Under the pieces are notes generated by a model that did not search any database, was not told where the DNA came from, and saw only the letters and a list, made by a program, of their open reading frames with translations. From Anaeramoeba ignava (Eukaryota; Metamonada; Anaeramoebidae), in NCBI GenBank assembly GCA_028826165.1, contig JAPDFW010000061.1, positions 124,001-188,000 of the forward strand: a stretch of 64,000 nucleotides of DNA, read 5' to 3'. The position numbers and the translations under genes are program-made. Below are positions 12,438-26,200 of the stretch, piece after piece. Numbering within the stretch: position 1 is the first letter of the stretch; each line of letters begins with the position of its first letter.

Positions 12438-15400
12438 ATGGGAACACCACAATCAAAAATACAGACAATAACAGAGCGACTAGAAACACAATCCAAAAAT
12501 GCGGAATTATGGAATGCAAGAGGACAAGAATATATGAAAATAAACAAACCAAATGAAGCAATATCAGATTTTAATAAAGCAATCTCACTATCTCCAAATA
12601 GCGTTCAATTCTACATGAACAGAGCCAATGCATACATTCAAACACACGATTTTCTCCGCGCAGAAACGGATCTCAACAAATCTATCAAGCTAGACCCTTC
12701 ATCTCAACAACTCAAAAACCAAAAAAAGGAATTTGAGAGTTTTTTCAATGATTTTCTTCAATCAATCAAAAAAAATATCCAGTTGGTCACTTTATCCCAT
12801 GATTCAATCACTATCGGATTGATTGACCAAAGTTTTTATTCCTCAATCAATATCTTTTTGTTATCGGAATCTCAAGAAAAAAAATCGGAAAATTTCAATA
12901 AAGCAGTTACTTTTAAAAATTTGATTCCAAACAAAAAATATAAAATTTTCTTGATGGATACAAACGAGAAAAATCTGTGCTTGGAAGTTTCCACAAAGGA
13001 AGTTCCTGAAGCAAAAGCAGAAATCAAAAACTGCTCTTATTGTAGTGCTGAAGTTGAAATTTTGTGGGATGGATATGATCAAAAAAACACTGAGTTTTCT
13101 GTTTCTTGTGCAAATAATCGCTCCATTCTGTTCCATTATCATGTCGAGCCTTTGGATTTATCAAGAATTCTTTTGGTTCTTCGCGGTTTGGCGTTGAATC
13201 AAAAGCATCAAGTATCAATTTTAATTCAGGATAAGCGTTGGAATTTTCACCAAAATTTTCACATCAGTTTCTCAACTAAAAATGTTGATTTGAGTTTGTT
13301 TCAAGTTGTTATTGATAAGAAAAATGAGTTTTTCAGAATAATTGCTATTGATTTTTGGATGCAAAAAAGAACAACAATTTCAAATCAAAATGAATTGAAT
13401 TTTGTTAATTCTCAGTTTGCAAAAATTGGCAAAAAAATTGAATCAAGCAAAAATACTCAAAATACTATCAAATATTTAGTTCAATGGCTTGAGATATATG
13501 ATTCTATCAAGTCAGCAATATCTGAATATAAACAATTAAAAGAAGGACATGAAAATTTCCAAAAGAAAATTGAAGAATATTACACTCAATATTTTGACAC
13601 AAATCAAAAACAATTTTTAGTTGATGGAAATGAAAATTCAAATCAAAATCAAAATCAAAATCAAAATTCAAATCAAAATCAAAATCAAAATCAAAATCAA
13701 AATCAAAATCAAAATTCAGACCAAATTCCTTATAATCCAAATTTACATTCTCTTCAAGCAAAACAACTCGTTTCAAAATTCTTCCATTTCTACAATTCTT
13801 TTCTTGATTTAATCAAACATTTTATTGACCAAACTCAATGGGAAAACCAAAAAACTCAAAATAATTTACAGGATATGTTTCTTGAATTCGATTCCTTTTT
13901 ATCTTCTTGTGCGCAAATTCTTGATGGATATTCGGCAAAATTAATTGAATTTCGTGATTTTTATTCACGTTTTTTTGGAGAATTTGAAAAACAAGCTTTT
14001 CGTTTTCAAACTTTAAGAAATAATTATTCTATTCTTGAAGAAAGTCAAAAATCATTTGAAACACTGAAAAAAATTGATAAGGAACTCGAACAACCAGAAA
14101 TTTTTCATTTCATTTCTCTTTTGAAGAAGGATATTTCAAGAAATAGAATTATTAATGGTTATAAAGAAGAAAAACAAGTTTTGGATAAAATTTCAGATAA
14201 AATTCGAAATTTAGTCATTGGAATTGCAACTCAAAATCAAAACCAAAATTTTTCAAATCAAGATGAAAAAAAAAGAAATTCTTTAATCCCTTCAAATAAC
14301 GTTAATATAAGCAACGAAAAAAACCAGAAACCAAAATCACAACCAAATATAAAGAAAAATTTCCGAAGAAGAAAAAAAATTAATCAAAATCAAAATCAAA
14401 ATCAAAATTTAAATCAAAATTTAAATCAAAATCAAAATCAAAATCAAAATCAAAATCAAAATATTATTCAAGAAAATGATGAAAAAAATCAAAACTCAAA
14501 AAAGGAATTGAAAGATTTGATTGAAATTCGTGATCAAAAAAGAAGAGAATCACATAAAAATGCAAAACTTATTTTGGAAATGATTTATCAAGATTTAAAA
14601 GAATGGCATAGATTATATGAAACAAGAGAACGTTACCAATGGCAATTATATCATCAAGAAAAAGAGAAAGAAAAAGAAAAGGAAAAGGAAAAAGAAGAAG
14701 AAAAAGAAAAAGAAAAAGAAAAAAAACCGAAAAGAAAAAAAAACAAAAATCATCAAATCCAAAAAATCAAAAAATATCCCAGTGTTGTTTCTCCCAAAAA
14801 ACGTAGTCTTTCAGTAAATGTTCTGCATAAAACAAAATCACAAAAATTGTTGGTAAAAGATCGACATAAAAAAAGCAATTTAAACAAAAGTTCAAATGGG
14901 AAAAATAAAGAAACAAAACAGAAAACAAAAAATAACTTAGTAAAAACATTATCTTCAACAATTATTAAATTATACAATGATCTTGTTGAAGCTTCCACAA
15001 AATTTAAGGATGAAATGGAAAATATCAAAAAGGATATTGCAGAAAAAAAAGGGAAAATGAATACCAAAGAAGAAGAAAATAAAAATGAAAATGAAAATGA
15101 AGAATTTCAACAGAAAAAAATGCCAAAAAATTGGATCGAAACATTCATTTTAAATCGAGATAATTTTATGAAGAATTTTGACGAACTATGGGGAGTTCTT
15201 CTTCAGAGAAAAGAAACAAAAATAGGGAATTTATCAAAAAAAATGGTTGAATTTGATTCTCAAGTGAAATATTTTGAGGATTGTTTTGAAAAACTAGGAA
15301 TTCTAGAAAAATATTCAGAAGAAATCAACGAAATTAATGAGAAAATTGATCAAGTTGAAATCAAGCAATTTGAATTGAAAAAATGGTACAAACGAGCAAA

Positions 15401-17231
15401 AAGCAATTTGGAGAAAAGAAAGGAGTTGCAAGTACAGATGAATGAGAAGAAGGAAGAAAAACGGGTTTTAAAGCGAGCAAAAGAAGAAATAGGGAATAAA
15501 ATCAAAAGAGTGTGTCTTGCAGATTATCCTGAAAGAATTCTTTTCACGGATGATTTTGAGCTTGAATTTGGCGGGATTTATGTGGAGAATTCAGTCGAAG
15601 ATTACCGACAATTACAAGAACTTTGGTTCATTGATTATCAAGGAATGTTTGTGAATCGGACACTTGAAAAGGATTACACAATCATCAACGATCCTGAGAA
15701 GAAACTCAAAGGAAGACACACAATTCACTTATGCAAACTCAATCCACGAACACTGGAAAATGCAAATCAAAAAGCATTGAAATTTGAGGAGGATTTATGT
15801 GTTGTCAAAGTGATTCCACTTTCTAAAATTAGTTATTTGAAGCGAACACTTGTTCCTTTAATGGAACTAAAACACCCTTCAATTATCAAACTTGACGCCA
15901 TTTTCATACATAATAATTCCATCCATCTCCAGTTCCCTTTCTATCAAAACGGAGATTTAAAGCACTTCTTATCAACTCATCCAAAAGTGCGAACTGAAGA
16001 TATCATCACTATTCTCCGGCAAATACTTCTTGCCATCGAATATCTCCACTCGAAAAACGTGATCCATCGCGATATCAAACCTGAAAATGTTCTTGTCAAC
16101 CAGAGCTCAAGGGCTGTTCTCAGCGATCTTGAACTATGCAAACATTCTGAGTGGGAAAATATTTACACTCAAACTTTAACTACAAATTTAAAAGGTTCAA
16201 TCGGTTATATTGCGCCGGAATTACTTCAAACTCACGAAAAAAAACAACCATTAATTTACAACGAAAAAACCGACATGTTCGCCTTCGGAAAGTTAATGGA
16301 AAATATTGCCCTCATGCACAAAAAACTCCTCAAAATTCCCCAATACAAAATATTGCTCAATCAACTTACAAATAAGGATCCTGAACAAAGACCTTTAAGT
16401 ACAGACGTGCTTACAAGCTCACTTTTTATTTGGGGAATCCAATCAAATAAATTCTTCGCAAAAATACCCCAGAATTGGGTTCTTTATCAGGAAATCAAGA
16501 ACAAAAAGAAAAATCCTGATGATCTTGAGAATTGGAAAAAATCAATTGAAATTACAAATTCTGACTTTTTCAAAAAAATATCAAATTGGATCAATTCCAC
16601 TTTTGCCGATTCAAGTGATTTGGGTTTTTCAAAAATGAACGTGACGAGCATTTACAGGAACGAGAACATTCCGCTTTGGAACGATTATCTAGAAGCAAAA
16701 AATCGGTTAAAAAGAAAAATCAAGTATTTAAAAAGTGTGAATTTTGCAGTTGAAGGAATAAGTGGAAAATCGATACCATTGGATTGTTTAGATAGTGAGA
16801 TGAACGAGTATTATTTGTTCCACGGGACGAAGCACACCTTAATAGACATCATATGCGAGAGCGGATTTGACGAGCGAGTGTCGCGACAAGGCATGTATGG
16901 AAACGGTATTTACTTTGCGCAAAACTCGTCCAAGTCTGCCCAGTACTGTAGCAGTCCTAACGGTCGCGATTATTATCTTCTTGTTTGCCGTGTTCTTCTA
17001 GGTGTTGTCTTCTATGAATCCCATCAGGCTCGTCCTGATTTAAGAAGACCTCCTCTTATAGATCTTCCTGACTCCTCCGGTCTTATTTTTGATTCTATTT
17101 TTGTCAGAGGTAGACACAAAAAATTCGCTGATAATATCCCAACTGCTCCGGTTAATTTTCGTGAGTTTGTTGTTTATGACCGTTTTGCTGTTTATCCTGA
17201 ATTTAAAATTTCTTTTCAAAAAGTGGATTGA
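12438..17231 (+). CDS. TPR-protein kinase-PARP fusion with N-myristoylation motif
   Basis: A single 1597-residue open frame. The start MGTPQSK fits the N-myristoylation pattern (Gly2, Ser6, Lys7). Residues ~20-95 are TPR-like helices (ELWNARGQEYMKI, NEAISDFNKAI). The middle is coiled-coil and low complexity, with QN runs near 400 and 660 and a K/E run near 740. A kinase domain spans ~1090-1330, with candidate ATP lysine ~1123 (CVVKV), HRDIKPEN ~1209 and APE ~1260. The DFG site reads DLE, so the metal-binding Asp stays but Gly is lost. Residues ~1400-1597 are a PARP catalytic domain with His ~1462 (LFHGT), Tyr ~1492 (GIYFAQNSSKSAQY) and Glu ~1576 (REFVVYD), the H-Y-E triad of poly-ADP-ribosylating, tankyrase-like enzymes. 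Predicted role: a membrane-tethered kinase and ADP-ribosyltransferase. No introns were detected. GC rises in the PARP part. THO2 begins 54 bp downstream. Confidence 0.9.
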   Translation: MGTPQSKIQTITERLETQSKNAELWNARGQEYMKINKPNEAISDFNKAISLSPNSVQFYMNRANAYIQTHDFLRAETDLNKSIKLDPSSQQLKNQKKEFESFFNDFLQSIKKNIQLVTLSHDSITIGLIDQSFYSSINIFLLSESQEKKSENFNKAVTFKNLIPNKKYKIFLMDTNEKNLCLEVSTKEVPEAKAEIKNCSYCSAEVEILWDGYDQKNTEFSVSCANNRSILFHYHVEPLDLSRILLVLRGLALNQKHQVSILIQDKRWNFHQNFHISFSTKNVDLSLFQVVIDKKNEFFRIIAIDFWMQKRTTISNQNELNFVNSQFAKIGKKIESSKNTQNTIKYLVQWLEIYDSIKSAISEYKQLKEGHENFQKKIEEYYTQYFDTNQKQFLVDGNENSNQNQNQNQNSNQNQNQNQNQNQNQNSDQIPYNPNLHSLQAKQLVSKFFHFYNSFLDLIKHFIDQTQWENQKTQNNLQDMFLEFDSFLSSCAQILDGYSAKLIEFRDFYSRFFGEFEKQAFRFQTLRNNYSILEESQKSFETLKKIDKELEQPEIFHFISLLKKDISRNRIINGYKEEKQVLDKISDKIRNLVIGIATQNQNQNFSNQDEKKRNSLIPSNNVNISNEKNQKPKSQPNIKKNFRRRKKINQNQNQNQNLNQNLNQNQNQNQNQNQNIIQENDEKNQNSKKELKDLIEIRDQKRRESHKNAKLILEMIYQDLKEWHRLYETRERYQWQLYHQEKEKEKEKEKEKEEEKEKEKEKKPKRKKNKNHQIQKIKKYPSVVSPKKRSLSVNVLHKTKSQKLLVKDRHKKSNLNKSSNGKNKETKQKTKNNLVKTLSSTIIKLYNDLVEASTKFKDEMENIKKDIAEKKGKMNTKEEENKNENENEEFQQKKMPKNWIETFILNRDNFMKNFDELWGVLLQRKETKIGNLSKKMVEFDSQVKYFEDCFEKLGILEKYSEEINEINEKIDQVEIKQFELKKWYKRAKSNLEKRKELQVQMNEKKEEKRVLKRAKEEIGNKIKRVCLADYPERILFTDDFELEFGGIYVENSVEDYRQLQELWFIDYQGMFVNRTLEKDYTIINDPEKKLKGRHTIHLCKLNPRTLENANQKALKFEEDLCVVKVIPLSKISYLKRTLVPLMELKHPSIIKLDAIFIHNNSIHLQFPFYQNGDLKHFLSTHPKVRTEDIITILRQILLAIEYLHSKNVIHRDIKPENVLVNQSSRAVLSDLELCKHSEWENIYTQTLTTNLKGSIGYIAPELLQTHEKKQPLIYNEKTDMFAFGKLMENIALMHKKLLKIPQYKILLNQLTNKDPEQRPLSTDVLTSSLFIWGIQSNKFFAKIPQNWVLYQEIKNKKKNPDDLENWKKSIEITNSDFFKKISNWINSTFADSSDLGFSKMNVTSIYRNENIPLWNDYLEAKNRLKRKIKYLKSVNFAVEGISGKSIPLDCLDSEMNEYYLFHGTKHTLIDIICESGFDERVSRQGMYGNGIYFAQNSSKSAQYCSSPNGRDYYLLVCRVLLGVVFYESHQARPDLRRPPLIDLPDSSGLIFDSIFVRGRHKKFADNIPTAPVNFREFVVYDRFAVYPEFKISFQKVD

Positions 17232-17284
17232 GAAAAACTTTTTTTTTCATTTTTCATTTTTCATTTTTCATTTTTCATTTTTTT

Positions 17285-20200
17285 ATGAAATCTCAACAAA
17301 ATAAATATTTTACAACTGAATTTTGTGAAAATCTTGATAAAGCCAAAATTGATGAATGGTTTAAATTTTTTTATTTACAAAATTATAAATAAAAATATAA
17401 ATAAAATATAAATAAAAATATAAATAAAAATATAATTTAAATTATAAATAAAATTATAAATTAAAATATAAATTAAATTATAAATAAAATTATAAATTAA
17501 ATTATAAATAAAATTATAAATAAAAATATAAATTAAATTATAAATTAAATTATAAATTAAATTATAAATAAAATTATAAATTAAATTATAAATTAAATTA
17601 TAAATTAAATTATAAATAAAATTATAAATAAAATTATAAATAAAATTATAAATAAAATTATAAATAAAATTATAAATAATATTATAAATAAAATTATAAA
17701 TTAAATTATAAATTAACTTTATAAATTAAAATTATAAATTAAATTATAAATTAAATAATAAATTAAATTATAAATTAAATTATAAATAAAATTATATATA
17801 AAATTATAAATAAAAATATAAATAAAATTATAAATTAAATTATAAATTAAATAATAAATTAAATTATAAATAAAATTATAAATAAAATTATAAATAAAAT
17901 TATTAATTAAATTATAAATTAAATTATAAATTAAATTATAAATTAAATTATAAATAAAATTATAAATAAAATTATAAATAAAATTATAAATAAAAATATA
18001 AATAAAATTATAAATAAAAATATAAATTAAAATATAAATAAAATTATAAATTAAATTATAAATAAAATTATAAATTAAATTATAAATTAAAATTATAAAT
18101 AAAATTATAAATTAAATTATAAATTAAATTATAAATTAAAATTATAAATTAAATTATAAATTAAATTATAATTTAAATTTATAAAATTAAATTATAAATT
18201 AAATTATAAATTAAATTATAAATAAAATTATAAATAAAAATATAAAAATAAAATTATAAATAAAAATATAAATTAAAAATATAAATAAAATTATAAATTA
18301 AATTATAAATAAAAATTATAAATTAAATTATAAAATTATAAATTAAATAATAAATTAAATTATAAATAAAATTATAAATAAAATTATTAATAAAATTATA
18401 AATAAAATTATAAATAAAAATATAAATAAAATTATAAATAAAAATATAAATAAAATTATAAATAAAATTATAAATAAAATTATAAATAAAATTATAAATA
18501 AAATTATAAATTAAAATTATAAATAAAATTATAAATAAAAATTATAAATAAAATTATAAATAAAATTCATAAATAAAATTATAAATAAAAATTATAAATA
18601 AAAATATAAATAAAATTATAAATAAAAATTATAAATAAAAATTATAAATAAAATTATAAATAAAAATTATAAATAAAATTATAAATAAAATTATAAATAA
18701 AATTATAAATAAAAATTATAAATAAAATTATAAAAAAAAATAAATAAAAATAAAATAAAAATTATAAATAAAATTATAAATAAAATTATAAATTAAATTA
18801 TAAACAAAAATTATAAATAAAATTATAAATAAAAAATAAAAAATTATAAATAAAAATAAAATATAAATAAAAATTATAAATAAAAATATAAAAATAAAAA
18901 AAATAAAAATATAAATAAAATTATAAATTTAAAATATAAATAAAAATTATAAATAAAATTATAAATTAAAATATAAATTAAATTATAAATTAAAAATTAT
19001 AAATAAAAATTATAAATTAAATTATAAATAAAAATTATAAATAAAATTATAAATTAAAATTATAAATAAAAATTATAAATTAAAAATATAAATAAAATTA
19101 TAAATTAAATTATAAATAAAAATTATAAATTAAAAATATAAATAAAATTATAAATAAAATTATAAATAAAATTATAAATAAATAAAATTATAAATTAAAT
19201 TATAAATTAAATTATAAATTAAATTATAAATAAAAAATATAAATAAAAATTATAAATAAAATTATAAAATAAAAATTATAAATAAAATTATAAATAAAAT
19301 TATAAATAAAAATTATAAATAAAAATTATAAATAAAATTATAAAAATAAAATTATAAATAAAATTATAAAATAAAATTATAAATAAAATTATAAATAAAA
19401 ATTATAAATTAAAATATAAAATAAAAATTATAAATTAAAATTATAAATTAAAATTATAAAATAAAAATTATAAATAAAATTATAAATAAAAATATAAATT
19501 AAATTATAAATAAAATTATAAATAAAAAAATAATAAAATTATAAATAAAATTATAAAATAAAATTATAAATAAAATTATAAATAAAATTATAAATAAAAT
19601 ATAAATAAAATTATAAATAAAATTATAAATAAAATTATTAATAAAATTATAAATAAAATTATAAATAAAAATATAAATAAAATTATAAATAAAATATAAA
19701 TTAAAATATAAATAAAATTATAAAATTAAAATTATAAATAAAATTATAAATTAAATTATAAATAAAATTATAAATAAAATTATAAATAAAATTATAAAAT
19801 AAAATTATAAATAAAATTATAAATAAAATTATAAATAAAATTATAAATAAAATTATAAATTAAAATTATAAATAAAAATTATAAATAAAATTATAAATTA
19901 AAATTATAAATAAAAATTATAAATAAAATTATAAATAAAATTATAAATAAAATTATAAATAAAAATTATAAATTAAATTAAATATTATAAATAAAATTAT
20001 AAATAAAATTATCAATTAAATTATAAATAAAATTATAAATTAAATTATAAATTAAATTATAAATAAAATTATAAAATAAAATTATAAATAAAATTATAAA
20101 TTAAATTATAAATTAAATTATAAATAAAAATATTAATTAAATTATAAATTAAATTATAAATAAAATTATAAATAAAATTATAAATTAAATTATAAAATTA

Positions 20201-23200
20201 AATTATAAATTAAATTATAAATAAAATTATAAATTAAAATTATAAATTAAATTATAAATAAAATTATAAATTAAATTATAAATTAAATTATAAATAAAAT
20301 TATAAATAAAATTATAAATAAAAATTATAAATTAAATTATAAATAAAAATATAAATAAAATAAAATTATAAATAAAATTATAAATTAAATTATAATTATA
20401 ATTAAATTAAATTATAAATAAAATTATAAATAAAATTATAAATAAAATTATAAATAAAAAATATAAATTAAAATTATAAACAAAATTATAAAATTAAAAT
20501 ATAAATTAAATTATAAATTAAATTATAAATAAAATTATAAATTAAAATTATAAATAAAATTATAAATAAAATTATAAATAAAATTATAAATTAAATTATA
20601 AATTAAATTATAAATTAAATTATAAATAAAATTATAAATAAAATTATAAATAAAATTATAAATAAAATTATAAATAAAATTATAAATAAAATTATAAATA
20701 AAATTATAAATAAAATTATAAATTAAAATATAAATTAAAATTATAAATAAAATTATAAATAAAATTATAAATAAAATTATAAATAAAATTATAAATAAAA
20801 TTATAAATAAAATTATAAATAAAATTATAAATAAAATTATAAATTAAATTATAAATAAAATTATAAATAAAATTATAAATAAAAATTATAAATAAAATTA
20901 TAAATTAAAAATATAAATAAAATTATAAATAAAATTATAAATAAAATTATAAATTAAATTATAAATAAAAATTATAAATTAAATTATAAATAAAATTATA
21001 AAATAAAATTATAAATAAAATTATAAATAAAAATTATAAATTAAATTATAAATTAAATTATAAATTAAATTATAAATAAAATTATAAATAAAATTATATA
21101 TTAAATTATATATAAAATTATAAATAAAATAATAAAATTATAAATTAAATTATAAATTAAATTATAATTAAAATTATAAATAAAATTATAAATTAAATTA
21201 TAAATAAAATTATAAATAAAATTATAAATAAAATTATAAATAAAATTATAAATAAAATTATAAATTAAATTATAAATTAAATTATAAATTAAATTATAAA
21301 TTAAATTATAAATAAAATTATAAATAAAATTATAAATAAAATTATAAATAAAATTATAAATTAAATTATAAATTAAATTATAAATAAAAATATAAATTAA
21401 ATTATAAATTAAATTATAAATAAAATTATAAATAAAATTATAAATAAAATTATATATTAAATTATAAATAAAATAATAAATTAAATTATAAATAAAATAA
21501 TAAATAAAATTATAAATAAAATTATATATAAAAATATAAATAAAATTATTAAAATTAATAAAATTATATATTTATATTTTGTTCATTTTAGTGTCCAAAA
21601 ATGCTTCAAAGATACCCAAAACTTCCAAGAAAAAAATAATGAAACTCATCCATTAAACACATTCATCTTCGAAATGTTTCTGGAAATGATCGAAAAACAA
21701 AAACTCACAATTAATAACGCAATAACAATGATAAATCATGAACAATTCAATGAATTCCAAGAAATTCTTCGTTCAAAATTAGCAGACACATTATGGATTT
21801 TTGGAATCAATTATTTGCAAACTAAAAAAACTCAAGAAAAAGAAGAATCAAAAAATCAAAAAGAAAAAATTCTTATCGATTTTATCAAAAAATTAATTCG
21901 ACATAAATTTTTAAACGAAGAATTTTTATTAGAAAGATTAGAACCAGAAAGTCTTCAGAAAATAGGAATTATAAACTCAACCGTTTTCAAAAGGAGAGAA
22001 GTTAGAATTAAAACAAGACTTGTTTACAAACAACCCAAATTTAATCTTTTTGAAGAAGAAAGTGAAGGTTATTCTAAAATTATCACTTATTTTATCCAAC
22101 TTGAAAATCAAAAAGAAAAAAACAACATCCAAAAAATTAATCAAAATATTCTCTCTTTAATTGGCCAATTTAATCTCGATCCAAATCGAGTTGTTGATAT
22201 TATTCTGGATTGTTTTGAAGATAACATCCTTTTTGATTCTTATATCCAAATTTTAAAATCATTTCCTATTGAATTTATTGCTCCTCTTTTGGGTTTTAAA
22301 TTTCAATTTTACCAGAAAAATCGAGAAAAAACCCCGCAATCTCTTTATAAATTAGCAGCAATCTTATTTAAAGAAAAAATGTTTTCTTATAAAGAATTTT
22401 CAAATTATGTAAGAAATATTTTCAAAAGAAAAATTCTCTTTCAATTAATTTTTCATCATTTTATTTATTTTTTTTTTTTGAAATTTTTAAAGTTGCTTCC
22501 TTCTGATCAATCTTTATTGAATGAATTCAAACTCAAAAATCAAGCCATTATAAACGTTGCAAAAACTACTAATAAAATGGATCTTTTGGCAACTTCAAAA
22601 CCAGATCAAGCTTTTAACCTAAATTTAACTTCACCTGAAATTACTGAAAATAATATTATTGAAGAAGAAAAAAAACTGCGTAAAATTGAAGAAAAAAATG
22701 AAAATCCAAACGATGAAAAAAATCCAAATGAAAAAAATCAAAATAATTTGGAAATTATGGATGAATACAATCAAAAATTTGGATTTTTTGAAGCAGTTAT
22801 TGAAAATGGAGATCTTGAAGGAATGAATGAATTATTTACTCATTTCCAAAGTATTGATCCATGCTCAAACAAAAAAATTGGATCATCTTTATGCGAATAT
22901 CTAAACAATAATATATCAAGTTTATATGATAGATTATATCCATCTTTATTTTCCAAAAAACAGAAACAACAAAAAAGACATCACAATCAAAATGAAAATG
23001 AAAATGTAAATGTGAATGAAAATGAAATTCAAAATGAAAATCAAAACGAAATTGAAATGAATAATGAAAATAATGAGAATGATAATTCTTCTTTTAAAAT
23101 GAAGCAAATTGATAGTTTTGGGAAATTATTTTCGGACATTTTCCCGCTTCTTTTTCATCTGAAAATACATCTTAGTCAAGATGTGAAATTATTTATGAAA

Positions 23201-26200
23201 ATTTGCAGATTATTGAAGAAATATCTGCAAGCAAAATGTGTTCAAAACAAGAAAAAACCAACATTTTTAAATGATATTTCAACAATTTCAAACCGAAATA
23301 TTCGGTCAATTGATCCAAGAATATATAATATGATGGAGGATGTCAATACAGAGAATGACGAGGATATCATCAAAAAATTATTTGAAAATGTGCTTCTTCC
23401 AAGCACAACACAAATTGAATCAAACCCACCAGTTATTTATGAGCTTTGGGATTGTTTGAAGTTAATAAAATACCAAGAAAGATATGTCTTGTATTCCAAA
23501 TTGAAGGACGAGCAATACAACCAAAACCCCAAAATGTTTCTTTCAAAATGTCTATCTTTGGATGACACAAAAAAAATATTGCGCAGACTTTCCGAAGAAA
23601 ATATCAAGGAATTTGGAAGACTTGTTGGGAAGGTTGCGCATTCAAATTGCATCATAGTTTTTGAACAAATTATTGAGCAGATTCAATTTTATGACAATAT
23701 GATCAACCCTGTTATTGAAAGTTTCAAATATTTAACACCGCTTGAACATGATATATTAGCATTTATAATTGTTGAAAAAATGAGTCGAAACTCATCCTCT
23801 TTAAATTATAATTACTCACGAACACAACCTTTAAATCCCGCACTTCGTTTGCAAAGAATTGGACAATTTTGCGGTGTTTTTTTCAGAAAATATCCCAATA
23901 TTGAACTTTCAGGAATTTTGCAATATATTCTAAAACAATTATTCTATGAAACAACTGAAGATCTTGTTGTTCTTCAAGAGCTGATCAAAAACATGGGAGG
24001 AATTGATCCTTCTGAAAATATTTCAGAAGCAGCTCTTGCTGTAAAATCTGCAGGTCCTGTTCTGCAAAAAGAACTTTCACCTTCAATTGGAAATTTAAAT
24101 AGAATTAGCAGAAGAAGCATTTCCAAATTGAAGAACAATTTGATTACTTCTGGACTTGCTGTTCCGTTGTTAATTTTGATTGCAAATCAACGCAGCAGGC
24201 TAGTTTTTAATTCAGATACTCCTTTAAAAGTGACAAGTTCACTTTTTGATATATCTCATGATGTTTTTTATCAATATAGCAGTTTTTTGATCCAAAAACT
24301 TCCTCTTGAAACTTATTCTTCTTTAGTTCCATCTTTTTCAGATTTGTGCAAAAAATATCATTTAGAACAAGAAGTTGCTTGGGAAATTTTCCGACCAATA
24401 ATTCCTTTAATTTATGAAAGAAAGCAAAATATAATCAAAGAAAATTTAAAAGAAAATCAAAAAGAAAATCAAATGGAAATTGAAAAAGAAAATCAAATGG
24501 AAATTGAAAATAAAAATCAAAAAGAAAAGAAAAATTTCGCTCCTTTAAGTGCTAATGAACAAAACATGAAAAATAATCTAACACTAAATCTTTATAGAGA
24601 AGTTGAAAGTATTTTCCCAATGAAATTTCAAAGATATTATAGATCATCAATAAATCCAATCAAAGCAGATGAAAAAGAAGAAAAAGAAGAAAAGGAAAAA
24701 GAAAAGGAAAAAGAAAAGGAAAAAGAAGAAGAAAAAGAATTCAATCTCGATATTGATCTATATCTCATTTTTTGGTCTCTAGATATTCAAGATATTCATG
24801 TTCCTTTTGAACTTTATAAACAAGAAATTGAAAAAAAAGAAAATCAATTAAAAATAGAAAGTAATACTAACAGCAACATAAATGGAAATTTAACATCAGC
24901 AAATCAACCTTCACAAACAACATCAGAAACATCAAATACTCATGGACACAATAGCGCAAATCTTGGGAATGAAAAGGAATCAAATATTTTTTTAGAACTC
25001 AAAAAGGAATTTGATGATAAAAAAAAGAAACAGGAAGAAATCATTTCCAAAATCAAAAAACATAGTGATTTTTGGAAGAAAAACATTCGAGATCACACAA
25101 ATTCAGAAAAATTATTTTATCTCAGTTTCCTTGAGAATTGCATAATTCCAAGATGTCTCTTTACACACAAAGATGCTCTTTATTGCAGTGAATTTGTTTC
25201 ACTGATGGCAAGGCATATTTCTTGGTTTGATACATTAAAACTACTTGAATCGCTCATTGATATCAATTTTTTGGAACAATTTATTTTTAGTTCAACTCAA
25301 AATGAAATGATGAGATTTTCGCATTTAATCAATAACATATTCAAACAGGCATATTCAATAACATCAAAAGAAAGGGAAAAGGAAAAGGAAAAGGATCAAG
25401 AACACAGGCTTTTTATTGTCGAATTTAAACTTTATTATGTTGCTCAAAAACATTTGCGTTCAAATGAATTTATGGCAATTAAAAATTCAATTGTTTTTTT
25501 GAATGGAATCATTGATGTTTTTCCAACGCTAAAAGAATTGGGCGAAAAATTGGAAGAAATTTCAAAAGAAATTAAAGAAAAAGATGCCAGAGAAGATATC
25601 AAATTGCTTGCATCAAGTTATTACAATGCAATCACTTCTGAAAAAAGAAAGTTGAAAGAAGCTCCTAAAAAAATACTTTATTGGCTGAGAAAAATTGATT
25701 CTGAAAAAGAAATTTCATTTGAAATTCACAAAAAAAGTGATAATCCAAAAAATCATGAACATCCAAAAAGAAAAAAGAAAGACAGAGAAAATAGTAATGA
25801 AAAAAGAGCACGTTCATCATCTCAAAACAAGAGAAGTTCTTCTCGTGATTCTCGACATTATGAGCAAGGAAACACTGCATTAATTCAAAGCAGAATGAGA
25901 AGTAGACACGAAGAAAAAGAATATGATAAAAATAAACCAAGAGAAGAAAATCCAATTCAAAACTCAAATCAAAATTCAACCCAAAATCCAAATTTAAATC
26001 ATCATTCTCATTCTCATTCTCATTCTCATTCTCATCATGAAATGAAAGAAGAAAATGACAAAAAACCAAATGAAATTAATAAATCAATTTTGGATCCAAA
26101 TATTTCTTTGAACCAAAAATCTCACCATTCTCGTTCTCGTTCACATTCAAAAGAAAACAAAAGTTCAATCACTCCAACTTTAAACATAACTAATTTACAA

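Noticed and set aside
17380-21570. Centromere or telomere sequence
   Set aside because: The block sits inside a gene between exons that join in frame. Its unit contains no G-rich telomere-like motif, and there is no independent evidence for centromere function.
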